Source: Chloroflexota bacterium (GTDB taxonomy: Bacteria; Chloroflexota; Ktedonobacteria; Ktedonobacterales; JADMIN01). Taken from it: a DNA stretch of 64,000 nucleotides. The DNA lies in assembly GCA_021323855.1 (NCBI GenBank), contig JAJPKE010000025.1, forward strand, positions 1 to 64,000, in the 5' to 3' direction. The notes beneath the pieces are model-generated. The model did not search any database and was not told the origin of the DNA. It saw nothing but the letters and a program-made list of their open reading frames with translations. The position numbers and the translations under genes were made by a program. Below, in pieces: positions 35,762 to 43,982 of this stretch (the first letter of the stretch is position 1; every line of letters begins with the position of its first letter).

Positions 35762-35867
35762 CGGCTTTGAAAAGCCGGAGCAAGCGTGAATACGGCTGAA
35801 GCCACAGCAGCCCACGGATCAACGTGGACTTCAGTCCAGTCTATCGTGCCCCGGCAGTTTACTGCCG
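35762..35867. repeat. Cluster of four short palindromes with 2-bp centres
   Basis: CGGCTTT-GA-AAAGCCG (35762-35777), GGCT-GA-AGCC (35794-35803), TGGACT-TC-AGTCCA (35825-35838) and CGGCAGT-TT-ACTGCCG (35852-35867). All have 4-7-bp arms around a 2-bp centre, in a non-coding stretch of 106 bases. This resembles degenerate extragenic repeats. Confidence 0.55.
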
Positions 35868-35925
35868 TGACATTGGCCTATTACGTGACATCCGCCTATT
35901 ATTGGAAGTTATTGGAAGCGCCCAC

Positions 35926-37431
35926 ATGAGCAGCACAGCAGAGCAGCTATTCGCGCCTCCGTCGCGCCCACAGCGGCCAGGTCAGCCACTCTGGCGGCGG
36001 ATGGCGCGCTGGTATGCGCATCTGGCGGGATTCCTGCTGGCGCTCTTGCTGCTCATTGCCGCGTGTTTGCCGGTGGCTCCTGGTGAGCAGTCGTACCTGC
36101 TGGCGGCGGCGCATCTGCGGGCTGAATTGCGTTACGATCTGGCCATTGCCCAATATGCCGGGGCCAGCGCCGTCGCACCTGCCGATCCACTGCCCTATTG
36201 CCGGGTGGGCGATGTGCGGATGCTCCAGCAGGAATGGTCCGCCGCCCGCGCCGCCTATGCGCGTTGCGCCAGCCTGGGGCCGGACCAGGGAGACGCCTGG
36301 CGCTCGCTGGGTGACGCCGACCACGCTGGCGGAGACAACAACGCTGCGCTCGCTGACTGGGGACGGGCGGCGGCGCTTGGCGACCAGGAGGCGCTGCGAC
36401 GACTGGCGCAGGCCGCCGAGGCGCGCGGCGATGTTCCTGCTGCGGTGGCCTTCTGGCGGCGTTTGCCCGCGCATGATCCGCAGGCGCTGGCGCATCTGGG
36501 TATGTTGGCGCTCTGGCAGGGCGATGCTGGCGCGGCGCAGGCGGACTTTCTGGCCGCTGGCGCGCACGCCAACCCCGCAGCCGATCAACTGGCGAGTGAT
36601 GGCTTTTTGCTGCTGGCGGCGCTGCCACAGAATGCCGCCACAACGCAGAGCCGGTTGGGGCATGCTTTCCTGGCGGCGAATCTGCCGGCGCTGGCGCTCG
36701 CGCCGTTTGCGCGCGCCATTGCGCTGGCCCCAGCCAGCGGCGCGGCCAATGACACTGGCGAGACGCATGCGTATCTTGGCTGGACGTTGTTGCTGCTGGG
36801 CCAATCTGCGCGCGCTGCACAGGAGATTGCCACAGGGCTGGCGCAGGCGCCGGATAGCAGCTTCGCCTGGTTTGCCGCTGGTGAGCTGGCGCTAGCGAAG
36901 CAGCAACCAGCGCTGGCGGTCCAGCGGTTGCAGCAGGGCGCATTGCTCGACCCGAATAACCCGCTCTTCTGGTCGGAGATCAGCCGCGCCTCGCTGTCGC
37001 TACATGACTATCTCGGCGCTGAAGCGGCAATGACGACGGCCAGCGCCCTCTCCACCCGGCCCGTTGAGACGATTGCGCTGGTGCATATCTATGTAGACTT
37101 TCATCTAGGCTTTGGTGATGGCAGCGCCTTGCGCGCCGGCATCGCCGCTGTTACCCGCTGGCCGGGAAATGAGCCGTTGGAGTTCCTGCTGGCGCAAATC
37201 TACACCGGCCTGAACGAACCCGCGAATGCGTACTATGCGCTTCAGGCGGCGCAGGCGCTCGACCGCACCGATCCTGGCCCGTATGTCTTGCTCGGCGCGC
37301 AGGCGGAGAACGAGGGGAACTATGTCAGTGCTGCGCTGGACCTGCGCACGGCGCTGGCGCTGCGCCCACATGGGCCATTCGCTGCGCAGGCGCAGACGTT
37401 GCTTGCGCCTATACAGGATATCCCTGTTTGA
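35926..37431 (+). CDS. Membrane-anchored tetratricopeptide-repeat protein
   Basis: 501 residues from ATG 35926 (GGAAG upstream). After about 30 residues one transmembrane helix, LAGFLLALLLLIAACLPVA, anchors it, followed by Ala-rich TPR-like repeats: LRYDLAIAQYAGASAVAP, WSAARAAYARCASLGP, FAWFAAGELALAKQQPALAV and later YYALQAAQALDRTDPGPYVLLGAQAENEGNY. No enzyme domain. It precedes the kinase gene by 134 bases, and the kinase promoter overlaps its stop codon. It could be an adaptor of the kinase system, but this is inferred only from position. Confidence 0.8.
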   Translation: MSSTAEQLFAPPSRPQRPGQPLWRRMARWYAHLAGFLLALLLLIAACLPVAPGEQSYLLAAAHLRAELRYDLAIAQYAGASAVAPADPLPYCRVGDVRMLQQEWSAARAAYARCASLGPDQGDAWRSLGDADHAGGDNNAALADWGRAAALGDQEALRRLAQAAEARGDVPAAVAFWRRLPAHDPQALAHLGMLALWQGDAGAAQADFLAAGAHANPAADQLASDGFLLLAALPQNAATTQSRLGHAFLAANLPALALAPFARAIALAPASGAANDTGETHAYLGWTLLLLGQSARAAQEIATGLAQAPDSSFAWFAAGELALAKQQPALAVQRLQQGALLDPNNPLFWSEISRASLSLHDYLGAEAAMTTASALSTRPVETIALVHIYVDFHLGFGDGSALRAGIAAVTRWPGNEPLEFLLAQIYTGLNEPANAYYALQAAQALDRTDPGPYVLLGAQAENEGNYVSAALDLRTALALRPHGPFAAQAQTLLAPIQDIPV

Positions 37432-37456
37432 CGGTTCGCCTGCGATAGACTAAAAT
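37428..37456 (+). promoter_or_regulatory. Promoter for the kinase gene
   Basis: -35 TTGACG (37428-37433), 17-base spacer, -10 TAAAAT (37451-37456). The -35 overlaps the stop of the TPR gene. It gives a leader of about 100 bases to the kinase start at 37566. Confidence 0.65.
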
Positions 37457-37565
37457 GACGCCAGATTCCTGATTTTTCGCTGGTCGGCAGCATAGAAACC
37501 GCTATTTGAAGTTCCCTATTTGTGCGTGCCAGTGGGTGTGGGGAAAGTGAGGCCAAAGGGCAGCT

Positions 37566-39710
37566 ATGGATTCACAGAGAGGCTACGGCCAGTATAGCCA
37601 ATACAGCCAGAGCGCGGTGAATGTGGGGATGTACGGCGATGGCGCAACTGGATCTGCCCAAAATGCGGCTGCTGATCCCGCCGAGGGGTTCGCCATTCCC
37701 ACGCCACCTCCCGTCAGCCCCTGGACCACCACCGGCGATGGCGGTGTCGGTGGCATGGCCAACGGCGCCATCGCCGATATGCACCACACGGCAAGTAGCC
37801 CGCTCGAATATGGTGGCCGGGATATCACTGCGCAGTTACGCAATGGCACCCTGACCGAACTCGCGCCGGGAACGCTCGTGCTGGGACGCTTTTATGTGGA
37901 GCGCGCGCTGGGTAAAGGTGGCATGAGCAATGTCTATCTTGCGCAAGACTATCACTTTGAGCCGCCAAATAACCGCCGTTCGCTCAAAGAGATGATCTCT
38001 GGCCTGGACGACCCCACCCGCCTCAGCAACTTCAAGCGTGAAGCCAATGTGCTGGCCCGGTTGCGCCATCCGCGTATCCCGCGCGTCTTTGATTATTTCA
38101 CTATCTATCAGCGCGCGTACCTCGTGCTGGATTACATCGAGGGAACCGATCTGGAAGCCAAGCTCGAAGAGTCGCAAGACATGCTGGCGCCGGAGATGGT
38201 AGTAGACTGGATGCTCCAGCTCTGCGACATCGTTGAATATCTGCACACCCAACCACATCCGATCATTTTCCGCGATCTCAAACCCAATAACATCATTCTG
38301 ACGCTGGACGGGCATATCGTCTTGATTGACTTTGGTATCGCCAAACTGCTCTCTGGGGGCCGCGATACCAATGTCGGCACGCCTGGTTACGCCGCCAATG
38401 AAATGTATGGCGGTCATGCCGATACGCGGTCGGATATCTTTGCCCTGGGGGCGATGATGCACCATCTGCTGACCCGGCAAGACCCGCGAAAACGGGATCT
38501 CTTCACCTTCCACCGGCACCCCATTCGCCGCTACAATCCGGCGGTTCCGCCAGAACTGGCTGCGGTGGTGATGCGCTGTGTCGAGCAAGAGATGGACAAA
38601 CGCTACCAAACCATCAGGGAGGTGCGCCAGGCGCTCGAAGAAGTCTACGGCTACAGCGCGAAGCGCACAACTACCGATGGCATCGGATCACGCCCAATCA
38701 TCAATACGATCCTCGATGAGCACAATGTGCGCATGGCGCCCAGCTACACCACCACCCAGATTTGGCGCTATCAAACCGAAGACGAGGTTCGCGCGACGCC
38801 AGCCGTTGATGGCAACACCGTGTATATCGGGTCCTACGACCATAATGTCCATGCAGTAGATCGCATGACTGGACGGCTGAAGTGGAAGTTTGCCACCGAT
38901 GGCGGTGTCTGTGTGACGCCTGCTCTCTGGCAGAATGATGTCCTCATTGGCTCGCAAGACTTTAATATCTATGCGATTGACTGCACAACCGGCAAAGAGG
39001 ACTGGCGCTATCGCACCTGGCAACGGGTTCACTCGTCGCCACGCATCTTTGACAACCGGCTCTACATCGGCTCAGATGATACCTACATTCACGCTATCGA
39101 GCCGCGTACTGGCGTGATGATCTGGCATCATCAGACGTTCCGCGAAATTTGGTCCTCTGCGGCCTATGACAATGGAGTGGTCTTCATCGGGTCCAGCGAT
39201 AACTCCGTCTATGCGGTTGACGCGCTGACCGGCGAATTCAAGTGGCGTTTTCAGGCGCAGGGGAGCGTCATATCTTCACCCATTGTGGTGGATGGCAATG
39301 TATTCTTTGGCTCGAAGGATTTCGGGATTTATTGCCTGGATAGCAAAACCGGCTGGCAAGCCTGGCGTACTCCTACTGATGGCGGAGTGATTTCTTCACC
39401 GTTGATTGTGGGCGACCGGCTCTATATCGGCTCGGCAGATAAGCATCTCTATTGTCTGGACCGGCATACCGGCCATCTCGTCTGGAAATACGCCACTGGC
39501 GGTCAGGTCAATTCCAGCCCGGCCTTTGCGGATGGCGCGCTCTTCTTTGGCAGCAATGACAGAACGGTCTATTCGCTGGATCTAGAGGGCAAACTGCGCT
39601 GGCGGTTCACCACCGGTGGTATCGTTCCTGGCTCTCCGGTCGTCCGTGATGGTGTGGTGTACATCGGAAGCGCCGATGGCTGCCTCTACGCCTTGCGCGC
39701 CAATGGATAA
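37566..39710 (+). CDS. Ser/Thr protein kinase with C-terminal eight-repeat PQQ propeller
   Basis: 714 residues. Residues 1-100 are low complexity. Kinase domain about 106-360: GKGGMSNVYLAQ (glycine loop), RSLKEM (Lys), FRDLKPNN with Asp237 (HRD His replaced by Phe), LIDFGIAK with Asp255, and GTPGYAANEM. From about residue 399 eight repeats of some 40 residues follow, each with a YIGS-D--V-A-D--TG---W pattern, as in PQQ or pyrrolo-quinoline-type beta-propellers. No transmembrane helix is visible between them. It would phosphorylate Ser/Thr; the propeller presumably senses a ligand or protein partner. It heads the cluster with TIR, caspase, PP2C and vWA genes. Confidence 0.93.
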   Translation: MDSQRGYGQYSQYSQSAVNVGMYGDGATGSAQNAAADPAEGFAIPTPPPVSPWTTTGDGGVGGMANGAIADMHHTASSPLEYGGRDITAQLRNGTLTELAPGTLVLGRFYVERALGKGGMSNVYLAQDYHFEPPNNRRSLKEMISGLDDPTRLSNFKREANVLARLRHPRIPRVFDYFTIYQRAYLVLDYIEGTDLEAKLEESQDMLAPEMVVDWMLQLCDIVEYLHTQPHPIIFRDLKPNNIILTLDGHIVLIDFGIAKLLSGGRDTNVGTPGYAANEMYGGHADTRSDIFALGAMMHHLLTRQDPRKRDLFTFHRHPIRRYNPAVPPELAAVVMRCVEQEMDKRYQTIREVRQALEEVYGYSAKRTTTDGIGSRPIINTILDEHNVRMAPSYTTTQIWRYQTEDEVRATPAVDGNTVYIGSYDHNVHAVDRMTGRLKWKFATDGGVCVTPALWQNDVLIGSQDFNIYAIDCTTGKEDWRYRTWQRVHSSPRIFDNRLYIGSDDTYIHAIEPRTGVMIWHHQTFREIWSSAAYDNGVVFIGSSDNSVYAVDALTGEFKWRFQAQGSVISSPIVVDGNVFFGSKDFGIYCLDSKTGWQAWRTPTDGGVISSPLIVGDRLYIGSADKHLYCLDRHTGHLVWKYATGGQVNSSPAFADGALFFGSNDRTVYSLDLEGKLRWRFTTGGIVPGSPVVRDGVVYIGSADGCLYALRANG

Positions 39711-39862
39711 TGATTGATCGCGCGCATGCGAAAGCGCCTACCATATTATCTGTCGCTAGCTATTCTGCATGTGCACGTGGCGCAGGGCGATAGCAGGAGT
39801 GTATCACTACTCTCATCACTTTCACTGCTATCACCCTGGCGTCTCCCTATCTATCCAGCCAG

Positions 39863-40063
39863 TCACTCATGAGCGGCTGGCCGCCTGGAAGGGGAATCAG
39901 GGCACGGTGTCGGCGACCCAGGGCAGTAGCCATAGGTGTGAACACGCGCGACCGAGGTGTGTGGCTGCTGGATGGCAGCAGCGGTTGCAATCGTTGGCGT
40001 CCCGAAGGCCAGTCCAGCGTAGCCGCTCACCAGCAGGACAAGCAAAAGCCCAATTTTCCGCAT
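39863..40063 (-). CDS. Possible small secreted peptide
   Basis: 66 residues starting RKIGLLLVLLVSGYAGLAFG after Met, a clean Sec signal peptide ending near ATAAA, followed by about 35 mature residues with two Cys (GYCPGSPTPCPDSPSRR). GGAGGA lies 12 bases before the ATG at 40063. Isolated antisense to nothing, in an otherwise empty spacer of about 680 bases between the kinase and TIR genes. No family recognised; could be chance. Confidence 0.4.
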   Translation of the reverse strand: MRKIGLLLVLLVSGYAGLAFGTPTIATAAAIQQPHTSVARVHTYGYCPGSPTPCPDSPSRRPAAHE

Positions 40064-40153
40064 AAGCGAGAACGATCCTCCGATGGACAACTACGACGTG
40101 TCCATCAACTGTCAAAGGAATTTACAAAGCGGTAAGTGGCCATCACCGTTATT

Positions 40154-40182
40154 TTGACAATACAGCAAGTGTAAGCGTATGT
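40154..40182 (+). promoter_or_regulatory. Weak promoter candidate upstream of TIR gene
   Basis: Perfect TTGACA (40154-40159) with 17-base spacing to GTATGT (40177-40182), a poor -10. It is in the spacer before the TIR-domain gene. Confidence 0.3.
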
Positions 40183-40395
40183 GGAACTCACAGCCTTGTG
40201 ACTCTTGCTTTTCTCGTATTCTTTGCGCTGCGGAGCAGAGGCGAGGGAGGACTTTGCATATTCGATTCAGTGAGATATAGTGACACTACATACAATTCCG
40301 TGCGTCCGTTATTGCGTATCTTCCTGTCATTCTGTTGTCACGCTATTTCGCTGTTTTTCCGCAAAGACACTGCTTTACAAAGGATCTCTTGCCCT

Positions 40396-42273
40396 ATGCG
40401 CCAGAAGATAGTGATCCTTACCTATACTGATGATTCACCACGTATGGCTGCGCGTATAGCAGCGGCATGTAGACGCCACTACGGCGCCCGCCATGTGCAG
40501 GTCATCAGCGCCGCATCTTCTGCTCTCGCTGACACTGGTACTGGTACCACTCCTATTGCTGCTGGCACTGACACGATCATTGCCGTGATCGGCCCTCGTT
40601 GGCTCGGCGCGAGTTCCCCGCATGATCCAGCGCATGATCGGGTGCTGGCGACGCTGGCCAGCGCCATTGCGCAGGGAACGCTAGTGATTCCAGTACTGGT
40701 GGATGGTGCGAGCGTGCCGCCTGAAACGGCGCTGCCGCAGGCCCTCGCGCCGCTTGCGGAGCGCCACGCGCCGGTGGTGCGCGCGGGATGGCGGTTCGCC
40801 GGTGATATGCGGCGCCTCTATCGCAGCATTGCCATTCAACACAACCGGGGCGGCGCGCGACCTTTCACTCTGTGGGCAGCGGTTGCCATGCTGATTGGCA
40901 CACCGTTTATCATCTTGCTCTCCATCGCCACCTATCGCCCGCAACTGGTCGTTTATTATGTGCTGGTTATGCTGGCTTTGACGTTCCCAACGCTCATACA
41001 AATGCTGCGTGAGCATCATTGGAGCTGGGCGTTTGCGCTCATCCTGTTTACGGTGATCGCGGTTTTTGGTCTGCTTGCCCTCATCAGCGCGCTCTCGATA
41101 CCTGCCAATGCAGCGCGCCCGCTCAATATGCCACTCGCCTTTTCTCTGCTGCTGGTGGGCGGTTGGGCGCTGACGCTCGCGCGCTACATGGAACGTTTTC
41201 ATGCGCTCAAGTGGGAGTATCTGCCGCGCCGCTCTCGCACATCACCCGATGCTCACGATGGGCATAACTCACACGCAGCAGCAAATCAAACGCCCGCTGC
41301 CCAACAATCCAAGCCTCGTTCCATGCCTCGTTCGCGCCGGGCGGCGCGCGCTGCTTCGGTGGCGACGACTACGTACTTCCTCTCGTATCGCCGTGCTGAT
41401 AGCTTCGATGCCTGCAAAGCCTTTTACCATCTGCTCGCTCGTGGGTATGGGCCGAGTAATGTCTACCGTGACCTCGATATGAATCTGGGGGGTGAATTGT
41501 TCCCCGCGAGGCTGGAGCGTACGCTGGCGGGATGTCGGGTCGCGCTCATCTTGATTGGCCCGCAGTGGCTCGATATACGGGATAACAATGGACAACGCCG
41601 TCTCGACAACCCAAACGACTTCGTGCGTATGGAAATCGCTATGGTATTGCGCCTAAGAAAAATTGTCATTCCAGTGCTGATTGGCGGCGCGAGCGCACCC
41701 GACGCAGCCAGTCTGCCGGAAGATATCAGAGCGCTGGCGAGTCTGCGGATGTTTCGCATACGCGCACTTGGGCCGCGCTGGACAGGACTGTGGTGGGAAT
41801 TATGGCCGATACGCTGGTATGCCAATGCCCGCTTCTACCAACAAATCCGGCGTCATCCACTGATCCTCTATAGCGGGGTTGCGCTGTACTTTGGCCTGTT
41901 GGTGATGGCACTGACCGGCATCTGGGTAGGTATCCGGCAGGCGGAATGGGTTGCGCTGGTCTTCTTGCTGATGCAGGCGCTCACCTGGGCAGGCGCACTC
42001 TTCGCCGCCGCGCGTGAACGCTTCTGGGGGTGGTGCGCTCTATTCGTTGGCCTCATGGTGCTGCTGGTGGGTGCGCTTGGTATGTGGCTGTTGCCCCTGG
42101 CGCCTACCAGCCAGCTCAACCGGCGGCTCGTGCCGGTAGGTGGATTGCTGGCGCTGCTCGCCTATGTGATTCTGACCTGGGCGCTGATCTTCTTTGGGCA
42201 GGGCCTTCGCAGTGGACGTTTCGAGTCTCGCGCGCCACCAACGCCACCCGCAACGCCGGTGGATACCTCATGA
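40396..42273 (+). CDS. Membrane protein with one degenerate and one intact TIR domain
   Basis: 625 residues from ATG 40396 (AGGA upstream; the frame is open from 40198). Residues 1-150 resemble the second half of a TIR domain (IIAVIGPRWLG, TLVIPVLVDGASVP) but lack the SYRR start and have Thr86 where the catalytic Glu should be. About 155-270 form four transmembrane helices. Residues 326-480 are a full TIR: YFLSYRRADSFDACKAFYHLL, VYRDLDMNLGGELFPARLE, VALILIGPQWLDI and NDFVRMEIAMVL with Glu413, which aligns with SARM1 Glu642. A second helix group follows (about 495-610). Bacterial TIRs can be NADases or signalling-nucleotide makers; the activity here is unproved. Confidence 0.9.
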   Translation: MRQKIVILTYTDDSPRMAARIAAACRRHYGARHVQVISAASSALADTGTGTTPIAAGTDTIIAVIGPRWLGASSPHDPAHDRVLATLASAIAQGTLVIPVLVDGASVPPETALPQALAPLAERHAPVVRAGWRFAGDMRRLYRSIAIQHNRGGARPFTLWAAVAMLIGTPFIILLSIATYRPQLVVYYVLVMLALTFPTLIQMLREHHWSWAFALILFTVIAVFGLLALISALSIPANAARPLNMPLAFSLLLVGGWALTLARYMERFHALKWEYLPRRSRTSPDAHDGHNSHAAANQTPAAQQSKPRSMPRSRRAARAASVATTTYFLSYRRADSFDACKAFYHLLARGYGPSNVYRDLDMNLGGELFPARLERTLAGCRVALILIGPQWLDIRDNNGQRRLDNPNDFVRMEIAMVLRLRKIVIPVLIGGASAPDAASLPEDIRALASLRMFRIRALGPRWTGLWWELWPIRWYANARFYQQIRRHPLILYSGVALYFGLLVMALTGIWVGIRQAEWVALVFLLMQALTWAGALFAAARERFWGWCALFVGLMVLLVGALGMWLLPLAPTSQLNRRLVPVGGLLALLAYVILTWALIFFGQGLRSGRFESRAPPTPPATPVDTS

Positions 42274-42463
42274 CCCCATAAACAGCGGCGCAGGCGCGCC
42301 CTCCCTTCACACACAACGCTGTGACTGGCAGTGCGCCCGCGCCCACGGTATTGTCGCATTGAGCGACTCCGTTCGATAGACCGATGGAACTCCACCAATT
42401 GCAAGCAATTGTAAACAACTGAATGTGCAGGTATACGACACACTCAACGAGGGGAGGGCACGC

Positions 42464-43819
42464 ATGAATCGCCGTGCGCTGCTGGTTGGCATTAGCAGGT
42501 ATGACTATCTCAAACCCGATCTGAACTGGTGCATAGACGATGTGCAGGCGATGCAGGAGGTCATCGCGTCTCACGCCAACCAGGGGGCTAACTTCTCCAC
42601 CCGTACCCTCAAGGGGGTTGTGTCGCGGGATGGCACTGCTGATGAGAAGATTCCTGATGGTGAACGGGTCACATTTACCAGGTTGAACACGGCGCTGAAA
42701 GAATTGTTTGACTTCGATGGCACGATCCTGTTCTATTTTGCAGGCCACGGCATTCCCAAAGAGAAGGAAACCTACCTGGCGGTGCAGGACGGAACGCTGG
42801 CGTTGCCCGGCATATCGCTGACAAAATTGCTGGACATGGCGAATACGTCGTCTGCCGAAGAAGTCATCTTGATTCTCGATGCCTGCTATTCGGGGGATAT
42901 TGGTGAGCCACAGGATGAGGCAGATATTCCCAACATGTATCTGCGTCCTGGGATTACGGTGCTGGCCTCCACCAGCCCCAATCAACAGGCGAATGAAGAC
43001 CGGAGGCTGGGTGAAGCGAGCGGGCATGGCGTGTTTACCCGCCTGGTGCTGGATGCGCTCAAAGGTGGCGCCGCCGATGTGCGCGGGCTGGTGTCGGTGG
43101 CCTCGATCTACGCCTACGCTGAGCAGGCGCTTGGCCCCTGGCAGCAGCGCCCCGTCTATAAGTCCAACGCCAAGAAACTCTCGCCGATTCGCTTTTGCAA
43201 GCCGGATATCACCGATGACGACCTGCGCCGCCTGCCGCTCTTCTTTCGCCAGGCAACAGACAAATATGTGCTCGACCCGACGTATGAAGTCACGCGCCCA
43301 GAGGCGTTGCCGGAGCATGTCGCGATCTTCAATCTCTTCAAACGCTATCAAGTGGCCAGGCTGCTGCGCCCAACGATTGACGACCACCTCTATTTCGCAG
43401 CGTTATCGTCGCATCCCGTTGAATTGATGCCACTTGGTCAGTTTTACTGGCAATTGGCTAAGGAACATCGGCTTGGCGATGTTCCTGCCTTTCCTTCACT
43501 CTGGGAGAATCCTATGAAATCAGTGCCTGATGCAGAATCCGTCGCCAAACTCTTTCACACGACCTATGAGCGTCTTGCCCCGCACTACGGCTATGGAACC
43601 CGCCTCGCAACGCGCGTGCCCTGGGAACAGGTGCCGGAGCAGAACAGACAATTGATGATCGCCACCGCTGCCGAAGTGCTGGCAGCGTTGTTCCCACTCG
43701 AAGACCCCTCTGCGCCAGAAGATGCTGCGGAAGCGGTGTCGCCAGCAGACCCGCCAGAGATAAATGAAGAAAATGTGCCAAAGACGATAGGATACAGCCG
43801 ACCCAATAGTATAGAATAG
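42464..43819 (+). CDS. Caspase-like (peptidase C14) protein
   Basis: 451 residues from ATG 42464 (GGGAGGG upstream). RRALLVGISRYDYLKPDLNWCIDDV (from residue 3), FYFAGHGIP with His95 and LILDACYSGDI with Cys141 give an intact catalytic dyad of the caspase/metacaspase fold. The C-terminal 200 residues have no transmembrane part; at about 365-410 ERLAPHYGYGTRLATRVPWE and VPEQNRQLM resemble helical modules that appear in conflict proteins as effector-associated domains. It lies 190 bases after the TIR gene and before the PP2C gene. Its substrate is unknown. Confidence 0.92.
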   Translation: MNRRALLVGISRYDYLKPDLNWCIDDVQAMQEVIASHANQGANFSTRTLKGVVSRDGTADEKIPDGERVTFTRLNTALKELFDFDGTILFYFAGHGIPKEKETYLAVQDGTLALPGISLTKLLDMANTSSAEEVILILDACYSGDIGEPQDEADIPNMYLRPGITVLASTSPNQQANEDRRLGEASGHGVFTRLVLDALKGGAADVRGLVSVASIYAYAEQALGPWQQRPVYKSNAKKLSPIRFCKPDITDDDLRRLPLFFRQATDKYVLDPTYEVTRPEALPEHVAIFNLFKRYQVARLLRPTIDDHLYFAALSSHPVELMPLGQFYWQLAKEHRLGDVPAFPSLWENPMKSVPDAESVAKLFHTTYERLAPHYGYGTRLATRVPWEQVPEQNRQLMIATAAEVLAALFPLEDPSAPEDAAEAVSPADPPEINEENVPKTIGYSRPNSIE

Positions 43820-43982
43820 GGATGCGGATGTGCTGCGCCGCAGAGTACGCTATACTGAGGCAATTATGCGATGGCGGCTGGCAGCGTGGCTAATCTAGCT
43901 AATCTGGCTGTCCTGGCTAAACAGGGTATACTGGCGATACTGCGAGAACTGTAGAGGATAGGTTCCCAACGAGGGGGATGGC

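Larger units (their letters stand above)
35579..35925. other. CDF/TPR divergent spacer, 347 bases
   Basis: Contains the divergent promoter for the CDF gene and, further right, a cluster of four short palindromes (35762-35867). The plus-strand frame of the TPR gene is open from 35824 but its translation there is unlike a protein start. Confidence 0.5.

Noticed and set aside
43840..43935. Promoters at two TATACT elements before the PP2C gene.
   Set aside because: Neither has a recognisable -35 or TGn at correct distance; kept only as possibilities.
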